Notes: generated by a model from the sequence alone, not told the origin. A DNA stretch of 64,000 bases from Bacteroidia bacterium (GCA_030426955.1 JAUHXS010000006.1:140897-204896), one strand, 5' to 3'. Shown: positions 1 through 10,704, counted from the first letter of the stretch. Translations and numbers: made by a program.

Positions 1-3000
1 CAAGATGTTGTGCCAACCAAAGGGAGAGAGTTTTGGTTAGGGTTTATGAGTAATCATACTGGTGCAGAAAGTTTATCTGTTTTTATTGCTTCTGATGTCA
101 ACACTACAGGCACCGTTTCAGTACCTCAGGGAACATTAAATATTAACTTTACCGTTACGGCTAATACCACAACTGAAGTTAATATACCTTTAACACTTGA
201 GCACACGGCTTCAGAAGTTATTGAAGGCAAGGGTATCTTGATTCAGACGGAAGATACTGTGAGTGTTTTTTCTATCAATTTTCAGGACTTTACTGCAGAT
301 GGAGCCAAAATTTTGCCTATACAATCAATAGGAAATGATTATATGATTGCCACATATACGGATCTCTTTAGTAGTGAATTCCTAATCGTTGCAACAGAAG
401 ATAATACTGAGATTATCATTGAGCCTACAGCTCATACCGAACTAGGCGTGCTACAAAAAGGAGTAGCAGATACCATTACTTTGATGCGCGGAGAGTCTTA
501 CCAGGTGCGGTCGCAAAATGGTGGAGAAGACCTTACTGGTACGACAATTAAGTCTACAGAGGAAAGTGGTTCCTGCAGAAATTTTGCTGTGTTTTCGGGA
601 ACTCAATGCACCAATGTGCCTGAAGGGTGTACCGCATGCGACCATATGTTTGATCAGAATTATCCAGTACACACCTGGGGTAGACGATATAATGTTGTCC
701 CTTTCTTTAATACCACTTCTTATACATACAGGGTACTTGCGAAAGAAGATAATACCATTTTCACTGTTAATGGTGGAACTCCCATTAATCTTAATGCTGG
801 TCAGTATTTTGAATCAAACCTTGAATTTGAGCCATTATGTATTGTAGGACTTAAGGAGATTGCAGTTGTTCAGTATATGCAGGGTATTTCCTGCAGTGGA
901 AATGGGGATCCTGCAATGTTGATATTAAATGCAGAAGACCAAAAAATAGATCAAATCACATTTAGTACCGTTCAATCTACTGTAATTACCAATCACAATT
1001 TAAACATAATCGTTTCTACAAACGATACAGGAACAATACTATTGGATGGAAATTCAATTTCAGGAAACTCTTTTACTGTTTTTCCTAATTGTTCAGATCA
1101 AGCCTACGCGCAACTTACAATAAGTTCAGGTAGTCATACATTAAGTTCTTTGAATGGCCTTATCGCTTATTCTTATGGGACTGGCTCCGCTGAAAGCTAT
1201 GCTTATTCTGTAGGCTCTTTCGATCCTGAAAGCTTTCTTAATGTAGACACCATTTTCTGCACAGTCGATACAATAGAGTTAATAAATCCACTTGTTTTGA
1301 ATAATGTTTTTTGGACTAAAAAGTCTGCTCCTAATGACACTATTGGTTTTGGAGATACTTTAAAGGTAGTTCCAGATACAATAGAGACTTATATCTTAAG
1401 TGGGCTTAATAATATTTCTGGATGTTTAGAACAGTATAAATTTTTAGTAGATTTTCCAGACACACATCAAGTTGCTTTGTTTAGCAATGTCGATTCCGTT
1501 TGCACTTTTCAGGAAATACAATTGTTAGCATCAGTAACACCTTCATCATCACTATATAGCTATGAATGGACTCCTAAAGATGATTTAAATAATGGCTTTG
1601 TTGCTGACCCTATTGCAAGGCCATCTCAAAGTACTTGGTTTTTTTGTACGGTTGAGTCTCCAACTGGCTGCTTAAGTGTTACGGACAGTATATTGATTAC
1701 AACCACAGGTAATAGTAACATCAATAATTTTAATATTGAAGCAGATCCGACAATTGTATGCTTCGGAGATAGCATTAATATCACCCCGATTATAGCCACG
1801 GCTTTTTTGCAAGACAAATTTAATGATAGTATTAATACCGTCTTGTGGGATAGTATTATAGGGGGAGATACAAGTTCTTTGTGTGGAAGTATATCTGGAA
1901 GAGCATTGTTGTTTTATGACTCAACACAGCGTTATGCGATGACAAGAGACCTAAACTTATTACAGGGAGGGATTATCGACTTTGGGCTAAGAATAGCAGA
2001 TGGTAGCATGGGATGTGATGACAATGAGTTTGGTGATGACGTGGTTTTAGAATACTCTATAAATAGTGGAGGAGATTGGAACACGATCAATATATACTAT
2101 GAATCTTTCTACCCAACTTTCTCAATGCATACGGTAATGATCCCTCCTGGCGCAGCTACAGCATCTACAAGGTTTAGGTGGAGGCAAGTGAATAATTCTG
2201 GTTTGGGTACAGATCATTGGGCAATAGATAATGTAAAAATTAATGTTAATAGAAACGATCAATTAGGTTTTAGCTGGAGTCCCAATGTATATATTACAGA
2301 TACGACTCAGGCTAGTGTTAAAATTTTTCCTATCCCTGGTCAGTATACTTATCAGTTGCATCTTTATGACTCCCTGTCATTATGTGAGTATAACGATAGC
2401 GTTGATGTGTTTGTGGCAGACTCATTTTCATTTACTTTATCTGGGGACACATCGGTTTGTGAAGTGTTAACTGAACATATGCTTTCAGCTCAAGCGACTA
2501 TACCAGGTATCAATTACGTTTGGACTCCTCAGGTGGGATTGAGTTGTTATGATTGCGATGTTCCAACCGTTCAGCAATTTGGCACTCAAAGCTATGTAGT
2601 TGTAGCCTCATCAGGCGAGGGGTGTGCAAAACAAGATACGATATCTATTGAGTTAAGGGGAAGTGGTAGGGTGGCTATCAGTCCACAAGAAATAGAGCTG
2701 TGTTTGGGTGATTCTATTGAATTGGTCGCTGGATACTACGAATGTGGAATCACACCAGACAGTTGTGAAGGAGGAACAGTTGATACGGCTACCTTGCCTA
2801 TTTTTATTCCTTTTATCGGTGATGGCAGCAGTGGTAATAGTGAAATGACTATTTTTTCTGGTAGTGAGCTCAGTGCGAAAAGGCAGTTTGTGTACTCAGT
2901 TGGGGAGTTGAATTTGCTTGCTGAGGGTATGACTATTCTAGATGGCTTAGGGTTTGATTTGACTGATGTAGATGGAGGAAGTGACACTTTTCAGAACTTT

Positions 3001-4944
3001 ACCGTCAAAGTAGGATGTAGCGACTTTTCTTCATTGAGTAACGAATTTATTCAAGGGTTAAGTACCGTTTGCTTACCAAGAGATTTCATAGTAAGTAATG
3101 GTTATAACAGTATCGAGCTGGATTCTCATTATGTATGGGATGGGCTATCTTCTTTGATCGTTGAGATATGTTATAAAAAGATCGACACTACAAGTAACGC
3201 CACTATGAATTTTGGAGGTAGTTTTTTTACCTTCAATACATCTTTATACATAGTAGGTGAAGATGTTTGTGATTCAACTAAGGGTACTCCTAATAATAGA
3301 CGCCCATTAGTTGATCTTTTATTTTGCAGAGCGCCCGTCATTAACAATAGTCCTTACTTATCATACCAGTGGACTCCCGATACATTAGTTGCCCCTGACG
3401 ATAGCAGTATTGCAACTGCTTCTTATAACGGTATAGACAGCATCTTTTACCTATTTATAACAGATACAATCTTAGATTGTACATATTCAGATAGTGTAGC
3501 TATAGTTGAGAAAACGAGTGACTATGCTCCTGATGTGCCACAAGATACTGGATTATGTATAGGTAGCTTGATATCTCTAAGTGCAGGAAATGTAGATAGT
3601 GTTTTATGGGTGTATAATAATATGGGAGATACAGCCTATCTCAATCCGCTTATATTAACAATAGATACTTCATTAACCTTTGAGGTATTTACCATTGATA
3701 CCGTTTGCAGATCTAGAGATACCTTTGGTTTAAGTATTACAGCTCTCATTAATCCAACAGTTGCCATAGCTGGAGATTCAGTGGGTTGTGCCAATGAACA
3801 ACTTTTTGTTTTTACAGATTCGACTAGTAGTACGATCTCATGGGCTCCTATAATCTACTTTAGTGATCCTGATTCTTTTGAAACAAACTTGACTCTAGAT
3901 AGCACAAGATGGATATCGGCTTTAGTTACAGATACCAATAATTGTATGGCAATAGACTCACAGTTTGTGATTATAAAACAACGACCCATAACGAATATGC
4001 CATTTGATACTGTTGTTTGTTACCAAGATTCTATATTGTTTTTTGCGGCTGGTGCAGATAGTATCATATGGACTCCTCAAAGTATTTCTACTGGAGAAGA
4101 TAGTTTTTATGTTACAGTGGATTCATCATACATGGTTGAGCTTATATTGTTGGATACAATATGCGGTAATGACACCTTTGAGACAAACATAACTAGCATT
4201 CCTTATCCCGTTATTGAATTAGGGCAAGATACCCTAATATGTATTGGAGATATCATATCACTTGATCTAATGTTAGAAAGCCATACTATAAGATGGGAGC
4301 CAGCTGCACTTTTTTCCAGTCCGAATATATCGATGACAGATTTTATTACTGATACAGATACTCAAATTACGGTTTATGTAGAGGATAGCTTTGGTTGCGT
4401 ATCAATAGATTCTCTTAACATAAATGTTGAATCATTACCTATTGTAGGTTTAATGGATACTGTAATTATACCTTTGGGGCAGTCTTATATGATTAAAGGA
4501 GCCTCAGGGGGAAATCGCTATATTTGGCAACCCGAAAAATACCTGAATTGTAATGATTGTCAAGAACCAGTTTCGAGTGCTGTAGAAGAGATATTATATG
4601 AGTTGATTATTTCAGACTCAAACGAGGTTTGTATTGTAACGGACTCAATTTTGATAATTCCGTTACCAATTACTCTAGATATCCCCTCTGTCTTTACTCC
4701 AAATGGGGATGGGTTAAATGATGCTTTTGGTCCAATATCTTTCGGAATAGAGAAGCTTGATTTGTTTGAAGTTAGAGATAGATGGGGTAAAAAGTTATTT
4801 GAGACTAATCAAATAGGAAAGTGGTGGGATGGAACATTTAAAGGTATAGAGCAAGAGATTGGTAGCTACCGATATAGTGTGAAAGCGATTCAGATAGATG
4901 GTGTGGTTATTGAACGATCTGGTACCTTTGAACTAGTTCGTTAG
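1..4944 (+). CDS. Giant T9SS type B cargo adhesin, 5' end outside window
   Basis: The reading frame is open to the window edge, so the N-terminus and any signal peptide are missing; about 1,647 residues are visible. Residues ~1-400 resemble the IgGFc-binding protein N-terminal domain (motifs GREFWLGFM and RRYNVVPFF). Residues ~600-745 resemble a reelin-type subrepeat: an LLQGGIIDFGLRI strand, an acidic/Cys stretch, VVLEYSINSGGDW and the closing DHWAIDNVKI. Many short Cys-containing SWTP/WTPQ-type Ig-like segments follow. The last ~90 residues are the gliding-motility-associated type B sorting domain (VFTPNGDGLNDAF, then LFEVRDRWGKKLFE, WDGTF and GSYRYSV). I infer export by T9SS and surface attachment or release. 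The ligand is unknown. Its stop lies 6 bp from the convergent trkA-like gene. Confidence 0.9.
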   Translation, partial: QDVVPTKGREFWLGFMSNHTGAESLSVFIASDVNTTGTVSVPQGTLNINFTVTANTTTEVNIPLTLEHTASEVIEGKGILIQTEDTVSVFSINFQDFTADGAKILPIQSIGNDYMIATYTDLFSSEFLIVATEDNTEIIIEPTAHTELGVLQKGVADTITLMRGESYQVRSQNGGEDLTGTTIKSTEESGSCRNFAVFSGTQCTNVPEGCTACDHMFDQNYPVHTWGRRYNVVPFFNTTSYTYRVLAKEDNTIFTVNGGTPINLNAGQYFESNLEFEPLCIVGLKEIAVVQYMQGISCSGNGDPAMLILNAEDQKIDQITFSTVQSTVITNHNLNIIVSTNDTGTILLDGNSISGNSFTVFPNCSDQAYAQLTISSGSHTLSSLNGLIAYSYGTGSAESYAYSVGSFDPESFLNVDTIFCTVDTIELINPLVLNNVFWTKKSAPNDTIGFGDTLKVVPDTIETYILSGLNNISGCLEQYKFLVDFPDTHQVALFSNVDSVCTFQEIQLLASVTPSSSLYSYEWTPKDDLNNGFVADPIARPSQSTWFFCTVESPTGCLSVTDSILITTTGNSNINNFNIEADPTIVCFGDSINITPIIATAFLQDKFNDSINTVLWDSIIGGDTSSLCGSISGRALLFYDSTQRYAMTRDLNLLQGGIIDFGLRIADGSMGCDDNEFGDDVVLEYSINSGGDWNTINIYYESFYPTFSMHTVMIPPGAATASTRFRWRQVNNSGLGTDHWAIDNVKINVNRNDQLGFSWSPNVYITDTTQASVKIFPIPGQYTYQLHLYDSLSLCEYNDSVDVFVADSFSFTLSGDTSVCEVLTEHMLSAQATIPGINYVWTPQVGLSCYDCDVPTVQQFGTQSYVVVASSGEGCAKQDTISIELRGSGRVAISPQEIELCLGDSIELVAGYYECGITPDSCEGGTVDTATLPIFIPFIGDGSSGNSEMTIFSGSELSAKRQFVYSVGELNLLAEGMTILDGLGFDLTDVDGGSDTFQNFTVKVGCSDFSSLSNEFIQGLSTVCLPRDFIVSNGYNSIELDSHYVWDGLSSLIVEICYKKIDTTSNATMNFGGSFFTFNTSLYIVGEDVCDSTKGTPNNRRPLVDLLFCRAPVINNSPYLSYQWTPDTLVAPDDSSIATASYNGIDSIFYLFITDTILDCTYSDSVAIVEKTSDYAPDVPQDTGLCIGSLISLSAGNVDSVLWVYNNMGDTAYLNPLILTIDTSLTFEVFTIDTVCRSRDTFGLSITALINPTVAIAGDSVGCANEQLFVFTDSTSSTISWAPIIYFSDPDSFETNLTLDSTRWISALVTDTNNCMAIDSQFVIIKQRPITNMPFDTVVCYQDSILFFAAGADSIIWTPQSISTGEDSFYVTVDSSYMVELILLDTICGNDTFETNITSIPYPVIELGQDTLICIGDIISLDLMLESHTIRWEPAALFSSPNISMTDFITDTDTQITVYVEDSFGCVSIDSLNINVESLPIVGLMDTVIIPLGQSYMIKGASGGNRYIWQPEKYLNCNDCQEPVSSAVEEILYELIISDSNEVCIVTDSILIIPLPITLDIPSVFTPNGDGLNDAFGPISFGIEKLDLFEVRDRWGKKLFETNQIGKWWDGTFKGIEQEIGSYRYSVKAIQIDGVVIERSGTFELVR

Positions 4945-4950
4945 TTAGAC

Positions 4951-5634
4951 TTACTGATTTACCTCAATAAATCGTTTGATATCTTTTTGCTTTCCCATTA
5001 CGACCATTGTGTCGTGCTCTAATATTTCAGTTTCAGGTCCAGGAACACCAATAGTATGCATCTCTTTCGTATTGTCATCCACAATAGTTGCCCGCATGAT
5101 AGTAATTAGGTTTAGATTGTATCTTTTCCTAATGTCTATATCTGCTAGCGTTCTACCTTTGATTTGATTAGGAGTATTGACCTCTACTATTTCATAATCA
5201 TCTGGAAGTTGTAAAAAAGTTAAAATTCCAGGGTTTAGCATCCGTTCTGCAACAGTAATGCCGACCTCTACTTCTGGAGAGATGACTTCTTTAATACCCA
5301 TCTTTTCCATGATCAACTTCTGAGTATTAGTCATGGCACGTGTGATAATTCTCTTTATACCTAGTTCTTGAAGTTGAACCGTGCAAAGTACAGAACTCTC
5401 AAAATCTCGACCTATTGCTACGACTGCAGTATCCACTTCCTGTATGTTCTGAGCTCTCAGGTTTTTGATATCGGTTGCATCCATTGCAATACTGTGTGCT
5501 ACATCTTCATGGATATCTTGTACCTTATCTGGATCGGTATCGATTGCAATTACTTCTGCTCCCTTCTGAGCCAATGTAAGTGCTACAGATGTTCCAAATC
5601 TACCTAATCCAATAACTGCAAATCTACTGGCCAT
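4951..5634 (-). CDS. TrkA/KtrA-type potassium uptake regulatory protein (RCK)
   Basis: This 227-residue protein has the typical length of single-RCK KtrA-like subunits. Residues 1-~125 form a Rossmann TrkA_N domain, with the nucleotide-binding glycine motif IGLGRFGTS at ~8-16 and an acidic residue closing strand 2 (IAIDTD). Residues ~140-225 fit TrkA_C. Such proteins gate KtrB/TrkH-type K+ channels in response to nucleotides. No membrane partner is visible in this window, so it must be elsewhere or upstream partners must be shared. It is the last gene of a leftward unit and overlaps the preceding LVIVD gene by 11 bp, so translational coupling is likely. Convergent with the adhesin gene. Confidence 0.9.
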   Translation of the reverse strand: MASRFAVIGLGRFGTSVALTLAQKGAEVIAIDTDPDKVQDIHEDVAHSIAMDATDIKNLRAQNIQEVDTAVVAIGRDFESSVLCTVQLQELGIKRIITRAMTNTQKLIMEKMGIKEVISPEVEVGITVAERMLNPGILTFLQLPDDYEIVEVNTPNQIKGRTLADIDIRKRYNLNLITIMRATIVDDNTKEMHTIGVPGPETEILEHDTMVVMGKQKDIKRFIEVNQ

Positions 5635-6979
5635 TTATTTTTATGAATTTTGAAGTTATAAATGTATTACTGAATACTAAAGTAGCAAAATAAACACCAC
5701 TGTTGTAATTTGTACCTGATATTTTAAAGCTTCCCTGAGGTTCGTTTATTTTATTGCTAGTCATCAATTTCCCTGAAACATTGTAGATCGATATATTTCC
5801 ACCTTCACCAAACTGATCTTTAGGAATATTGTACGATAATTTTGAATTATCAAAGGTGAGGCTAGGAGAGAGGACTGCAATGATGGAATCGTTGATGGAT
5901 TGCTCATTTTTAATCGTGAAAACATACAATCCTTCCTCTCTATCTGAGGCAATAATATTCCCAGAAGGAAGGTATGGGTATACACCCCAACATCCTTGAA
6001 ACCCATCACCTGAAGGAAATTGAGGCGATGTGTCGTGAAAGCCAATCTGTTTAAGACTTTTGGGATCGCTCGCATCTATAACAATAAGACCATCTTTGTA
6101 GTAAGATATGTACAAATATTTACCCTTGACAAAGACATTGTGAGGTATTACGTCAAATCCAGGAGAAGATTGATATCTATCTAGCTCATTTATATCAGAA
6201 AGATCAGATACGTCATATGCTGTTACGTATGCTCCTGGTCTTTCATCCGTAGTATAAAGTACTTTCCCATTATCAGAAAGCCAGCAATTATGAGTAAATC
6301 GATTGGGTGTCTCTTGTATGCTCAAAATACTTGGGTTAAGCTTGTTAGACACATCAACCACCGCAAATTGTCCTGCGTTGATTTCTGATGTCCACATGGT
6401 ATCTCCTCTAACAAAACCATCATGAATATATTCTGTTGAGTAACTGCCTGCATATTCAGGTGCTTTCGGATCATTATTAAGATCTAGGATGATAGCTCCT
6501 CCATTAAATAAGTTGCTCCCAAACAAATATGCAAAGCCATTTTCATCAATAAATATATTATGAGCACGACGGTATTCAAAAGTATCTATTTGGGTAATAG
6601 TGAGGGTATCTATGCTATTAGGAAGATTGTTTAAGTCGATAATCAAAAGTCCAAACCCTGAAGTGTCAGGAGTGTAGTCATGGGTTATATAAGCATGATG
6701 ATTAAATGTTTTGATGTCTCTCCAAACGCTAAAAACACCTTCTATAAAGAATAGTTCTTCCGTATTGTTAGGATCGGTTACATCTACAATGGTTGTTCCA
6801 TTTTCTAAGCCCATAATGGCATACTCCCTACTATTTTCATCTGTGTAGCCCCAGATATCATTAGCTTTTGATTCATAGCTGTGCTTTGCTTTAAATTCTA
6901 AGAGGTTTTGTGCATGAGATGGAGTAAAGAAGGCATTAGTAACAAGAGAAAGAAATAAGTACGTTAGGTAATGATGCAT
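5624..6979 (-). CDS. Choice-of-anchor B (LVIVD-repeat) T9SS type A cargo
   Basis: This 451-residue protein has an N-terminal signal peptide (~1-23, ending SHAQN). Residues ~35-360 form a beta-propeller of LVIVD-like blades (IMGLENGTTIVDVTDP, LLIIDLNNLP, FAVVDVSNKLNP, GLIVIDASDPKS). The conserved HNIF, THNCW and PHNVF histidine positions are those of the choice-of-anchor B family. The last ~80 residues have the form of a type A sorting domain (ISIYNVSGKLM, then NSGVYFATLVF and KFIKI). It is predicted to be secreted through T9SS; the function of the propeller is unknown. It lies 7 bp after the lipoprotein gene and overlaps the trkA-like gene by 11 bp, inside the guaA transcription unit. Confidence 0.88.
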   Translation of the reverse strand: MHHYLTYLFLSLVTNAFFTPSHAQNLLEFKAKHSYESKANDIWGYTDENSREYAIMGLENGTTIVDVTDPNNTEELFFIEGVFSVWRDIKTFNHHAYITHDYTPDTSGFGLLIIDLNNLPNSIDTLTITQIDTFEYRRAHNIFIDENGFAYLFGSNLFNGGAIILDLNNDPKAPEYAGSYSTEYIHDGFVRGDTMWTSEINAGQFAVVDVSNKLNPSILSIQETPNRFTHNCWLSDNGKVLYTTDERPGAYVTAYDVSDLSDINELDRYQSSPGFDVIPHNVFVKGKYLYISYYKDGLIVIDASDPKSLKQIGFHDTSPQFPSGDGFQGCWGVYPYLPSGNIIASDREEGLYVFTIKNEQSINDSIIAVLSPSLTFDNSKLSYNIPKDQFGEGGNISIYNVSGKLMTSNKINEPQGSFKISGTNYNSGVYFATLVFSNTFITSKFIKINGQ

Positions 6980-6986
6980 ATTGATT

Positions 6987-8333
6987 TTACTTCTTGACTT
7001 CTACTTTATGCCAGCTGTAGTCCTTAAATCGAAGTATATGTACAAATTTGTTTTCCAAATGATTGATGTACGGCTGTATATTTAACGAATCATTATCTGT
7101 TTTCGTATTTGCTTCTATGCTTGGTTCAATGATATAATTTGTATGAAAGGCTGGTTCTTCGACTTTATCTAAATGTTCGCTGAAGTTTAGGCCATAATTA
7201 TATAACGCTTTTCCAAAATATAAAAAGACATCAAATCCTATGTAGTTGAAATTTGTTGGTAGTTGGTAGTATTTGTCTTCAAAAGGTTTAACAAACTGAT
7301 TGTGTGTTTCTTTATCAACCCAATAAGAGCTAGTAATATGTAAGTTGTTTTCTTGCATTTGATCCGCTCTAAGCGAGTTAAACCTGCTCCAGGTTGGCAT
7401 TCCTAAAGTAATTATCTCAAAGTCGCCATGTGTATTCAATTTGCTAACTTGATTTAGAATGTGGTTAGCGAAGGGTTCACTAAATGAAGGGATGATTAAT
7501 AAGTTGCGTTTTGTTTCATCAAATGCATCATTTAGCTTAGACGTGTCTAATAAACTTTTACTATCAGCTATAAATTCATGAACTAAAGAATCTTCTACTG
7601 CTTTTGCTCTTATACTATCTTCGCTTAAAAATTGATAAAACGCTTCAACAAAAGCATGCTCCTTATAATTGTCTTGATAACATATTATATAGTTTTTTCT
7701 ATAAAAGTTTTTATCCATAAAGTCAAACATGGCTTGTTGATGTCCTTTTGATGTAGCATTTGCCATAATATAATATGGATTTTCTAAAGTGATATTTGTG
7801 GAAGATGATAGAGGAGAGACCATCGGAATCGAATCTTTCTTAGCGTAGGCAGCAACTTTTCTTAAAGGTTCATTATATACAGGACCTATGATTAAATCAG
7901 AATCTTTGAATTTAGGTTCTTCTAATATAGCATTAGTTGCCTTTACACTTTTTTTTGTGTCATAAATGTTTATGATCAACTTGGCTCCAAGTTTTTTCAA
8001 AGAATCTATTGCCATATCAATGCCTTGATAGAGCTCCATAGCAATTTTTGAACCAGGGTATATATAGTTTGGGTTGTCTAATAATCTTAATGAGTCGTGG
8101 TTTAGCGAATCTAGAAAGAAAGGCAATAAAACTGCAATCCTATAGGTGTCCTGTTTGGATAATGTCAACGAAACCGTGTCAATAGATTGTGAGTTTTGAA
8201 CAGAAGAGGAATCTTGCGTGCTAGCAGCTTCCTTTGCTGACTTGGCATTACTTTCTTGAGTCTTGCGCGTTGTAGAACAGGCAGCTAATATAAAGATGGT
8301 AATGAATAAAAATATAAATTTATTCCCACTCAA
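6987..8333 (-). CDS. Lipoprotein with periplasmic-binding (type I) fold
   Basis: I chose the TTG at 8331-8333 as start (448 residues). It gives a compact lipoprotein signal with a lipobox (ILAAC, Cys ~20). The longer frame from ATG 8369 puts about 12 extra residues in front and overlaps guaA by 50 bp. Residues ~55-400 resemble Peripla_BP_6/LpoA-like branched-chain-type binding domains ([55 protein letters not shown]). It is probably anchored in the envelope, binding a small ligand or activating a cell-wall enzyme. Neither role can be chosen from sequence. It overlaps the end of guaA by 14 bp and is followed 7 bp later by the LVIVD gene. Confidence 0.8.
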   Translation of the reverse strand: MSGNKFIFLFITIFILAACSTTRKTQESNAKSAKEAASTQDSSSVQNSQSIDTVSLTLSKQDTYRIAVLLPFFLDSLNHDSLRLLDNPNYIYPGSKIAMELYQGIDMAIDSLKKLGAKLIINIYDTKKSVKATNAILEEPKFKDSDLIIGPVYNEPLRKVAAYAKKDSIPMVSPLSSSTNITLENPYYIMANATSKGHQQAMFDFMDKNFYRKNYIICYQDNYKEHAFVEAFYQFLSEDSIRAKAVEDSLVHEFIADSKSLLDTSKLNDAFDETKRNLLIIPSFSEPFANHILNQVSKLNTHGDFEIITLGMPTWSRFNSLRADQMQENNLHITSSYWVDKETHNQFVKPFEDKYYQLPTNFNYIGFDVFLYFGKALYNYGLNFSEHLDKVEEPAFHTNYIIEPSIEANTKTDNDSLNIQPYINHLENKFVHILRFKDYSWHKVEVKK

Positions 8334-9861
8334 TTGTTGCTGGAGGTTTTGAGCTAATGTCATATACAACTCTATTGATTCCTTTTACGTTATTGATGAT
8401 TTCATTTGAAACCTCTGCTAGAAACTCATAAGGAAGGTGGCACCAATCTGCCGTCATTCCATCTAATGACGTTACAGCCCTCAGACTAACGACATTTTCG
8501 TAAGTTCTTTCATCTCCCATTACGCCGACTGACTGCACTGGTAATAGCATTGTTCCTGCTTGCCATACCTCATCATAAAGGTTGTGTTCTCTTAAGCCAT
8601 TGATGAATATAGCATCTGCTTCTTGCAAAATCTTGACTTTTTCTCGTGTGATATCGCTTAATATTCTTATGGCAAGTCCAGGTCCTGGGAATGGATGTCT
8701 AGATAAAATGTTAATAGGCAATTCTAGTTCTTTGCCTACTTTACGCACTTCATCTTTAAATAGGAATCTTAATGGTTCAACTATTTTTAAGTTCATCTGT
8801 TCCGGGAGTCCACCCACATTGTGGTGCGATTTTATCGTCACAGATGGCCCATGAACAGAAACAGACTCTATAACATCCGGGTAGATTGTGCCTTGAGCCA
8901 ACCATTTAACATCTTTTATTTTATGTGCCTCTTCGTCAAAAACATCTATAAAAGTATTGCCAATGATTTTTCGCTTTGTTTCTGGGTCACTAACGTCCTC
9001 TAACTTATTGAGAAAAGCATCTTGCGCATTAACACCAATTACATTTAAGCCCAGATCTTTGTAGGTTTCTAATACATCTTCAAATTCATTCTTTCTTAGA
9101 AGCCCGTTATCTATAAAAATGCAATATAAGTTTGACCCAATAGCTTTATGCAATAATAAAGCTGCCACACTAGAATCTACACCACCAGACAACCCTAAGA
9201 CAACTTTATCGTTGTCCAGTTGATCTTTTAAACCATTGACAGTATCCTCAACAAAAGAAGCGGGTGTCCAGTCTTGTTTGCATTTGCAAATGTCTACCGC
9301 GAAGTTTTTTAGTAGTTCTTTACCCTGTGTTGTATGTGTTACTTCAGGATGAAACTGCAAACCATAAATTGGAAACTGATATTCACCATTGCTATTTTTA
9401 AAGCCTGCAACAGGAATGGACTTTGTGGAGCAAGTTACTTCAAATCCATCTGGAACATCTTGGATGGTATCTGCATGAGACATCCATACTTGGCTATCTG
9501 CAGTAATACCATTGAATAAAGCATCGTTTGTAGGAACCGTTGCCAGCTTTGCTCTGCCATATTCTCTTTTTGCTGAACGTTCTACCTTGCCGCCCAAGTG
9601 TTTCGCTAAGTATTGCGAACCGTAGCAGACACCAAGAATAGGTCTTTTGTTTAAAATCTGGTCAAGGTCTATATTTAGTGCATTAGGATCTTCTACGGAA
9701 AAAGGACTACCTGATAGAATGATCCCTTTAATGCCTTCATCTAGCTTCGGAATCTTGTTGAATGGAACAATCTCACTATATATATTCAATTCACGTATTC
9801 TTCTTGCTATTAGCTGAGTAAACTGTGATCCGAAATCTAGTATGAGTATTCTCTCTTGCAT
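8320..9861 (-). CDS. guaA: GMP synthase (glutamine-hydrolysing)
   Basis: GuaA converts XMP, glutamine and ATP to GMP in the last step of guanine nucleotide synthesis. The 513-residue length is normal. The class I glutamine amidotransferase domain carries the triad C79 (GVCYGSQ), H171 and E173 (FHPEV). The ATP-pyrophosphatase P-loop GLSGGVDSS is at ~223-231, and the C-terminal dimerisation domain ends in the usual PPATIEWE. I chose the ATG at 9859-9861 because homology starts at [14 protein letters not shown] longer frame from 9897 would begin upstream of the promoter elements at 9868-9898. It is the first gene of a four-gene leftward unit. Confidence 0.98.
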   Translation of the reverse strand: MQERILILDFGSQFTQLIARRIRELNIYSEIVPFNKIPKLDEGIKGIILSGSPFSVEDPNALNIDLDQILNKRPILGVCYGSQYLAKHLGGKVERSAKREYGRAKLATVPTNDALFNGITADSQVWMSHADTIQDVPDGFEVTCSTKSIPVAGFKNSNGEYQFPIYGLQFHPEVTHTTQGKELLKNFAVDICKCKQDWTPASFVEDTVNGLKDQLDNDKVVLGLSGGVDSSVAALLLHKAIGSNLYCIFIDNGLLRKNEFEDVLETYKDLGLNVIGVNAQDAFLNKLEDVSDPETKRKIIGNTFIDVFDEEAHKIKDVKWLAQGTIYPDVIESVSVHGPSVTIKSHHNVGGLPEQMNLKIVEPLRFLFKDEVRKVGKELELPINILSRHPFPGPGLAIRILSDITREKVKILQEADAIFINGLREHNLYDEVWQAGTMLLPVQSVGVMGDERTYENVVSLRAVTSLDGMTADWCHLPYEFLAEVSNEIINNVKGINRVVYDISSKPPATIEWE

Positions 9862-9867
9862 ATTATA

Positions 9868-9898
9868 CAAAGATAGAGTTAAACCCTGATTATGCAAT
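9868..9898 (-). promoter_or_regulatory. Bacteroidota-type promoter of guaA
   Basis: On the minus strand ATTG (9895-9898), a 19-nt spacer and TATCTTTG (9868-9875) match the TTTG / TAnnTTTG consensus. The -7 element ends only 6 nt before the guaA ATG, so the mRNA should be leaderless or nearly so. Confidence 0.6.
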
Positions 9899-9955
9899 AG
9901 AAGTCAAAAATAATATGGTACTAAACTATGCAGGTCGGCCTTGTCTTAAAAACAA

Positions 9956-9987
9956 AAAAGGCTTTGCAATAATCTGCAAAGCCTTTT
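9956..9987 (-). terminator. Rho-independent terminator of the yceI-like gene
   Basis: A perfect 13-bp stem (9956-9968 with 9975-9987) and a 6-nt loop are followed, reading leftward, by TTTTTGTTTTT. It lies 20 bp after the stop of the YceI gene. Confidence 0.85.
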
Positions 9988-10007
9988 CGATATAAGTTTT
10001 GTCGTGT

Positions 10008-10670
10008 TTACATTGCTTCCATTGCAGGAGCAAGTTCAATATTTAGAACAATATCATTAGATAAAACCATTTCTTTCATAGGATGAGAGAAAGAAACATC
10101 ATATTGGGTTCTATCAAAAGTAAGTGTACCCATTACTTTCATGTCAGCGCCTGCTCCAGTCATAGAAATTCCTTCAACAGTTTCCTCGTTACTGATTCCT
10201 CTGATGGTTAAAGTTCCCATTGCTTTGTTGCCTTCAACTTTATTGATTTTAAAAGAAGCAGTCGGGTTATTCTCTACTGCAAAAAAGTCATCAGATGAGA
10301 GGTGCCCAACAAGTTTTTCAGGAGTCTTCCCATCTTCTGGCATATAATTCTCGTCTGTTGGAGTAATCGTAGACATATCAACTGTAAATTCGCCTCCAAC
10401 GATATTATTACCTTCCATCATTATTTTGCCAGCACTAAAGTTGAGCGTTCCTTCATGAGAGTACATTTTTACCATTTCTCCTTTCCACATGACTTTGCTT
10501 TTTTCTAAGTCAATATTAACGGTCATTTCATTAGATGCCGTTTCTTCTGTAGTAGCAGATTTTTCCATTTTATTACTGCTTTCCTCTGTTTGAGTATTGT
10601 TTCCTGAGTCGCAAGCTGTGAAATAAAGTGCTGAAGCAGCAGCGATGGTATATAAACTGATTTTTTTCAT
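10008..10670 (-). CDS. YceI-family lipoprotein
   Basis: This 220-residue protein has a lipoprotein signal (lipobox YFTAC, Cys ~20), then a Ser/Glu/Thr-rich linker (~21-48). The YceI lipocalin-like barrel spans ~50-215, with VNIDLEKSKVMWKGEM, a GEFTVDMSTI strand, LSSDDFFAVENNPTASF and MGTLTIRGIS. YceI proteins bind polyisoprenoid-like lipids; the ligand here is not known. Unlike soluble YceI proteins, this one is membrane-anchored, which is frequent in Bacteroidota. It is a single-gene unit with its own promoter and terminator. Confidence 0.92.
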   Translation of the reverse strand: MKKISLYTIAAASALYFTACDSGNNTQTEESSNKMEKSATTEETASNEMTVNIDLEKSKVMWKGEMVKMYSHEGTLNFSAGKIMMEGNNIVGGEFTVDMSTITPTDENYMPEDGKTPEKLVGHLSSDDFFAVENNPTASFKINKVEGNKAMGTLTIRGISNEETVEGISMTGAGADMKVMGTLTFDRTQYDVSFSHPMKEMVLSNDIVLNIELAPAMEAM

Positions 10671-10704
10671 TGGTTTAAGTTATTTAAAATTAAGATTTAT
10701 CATA

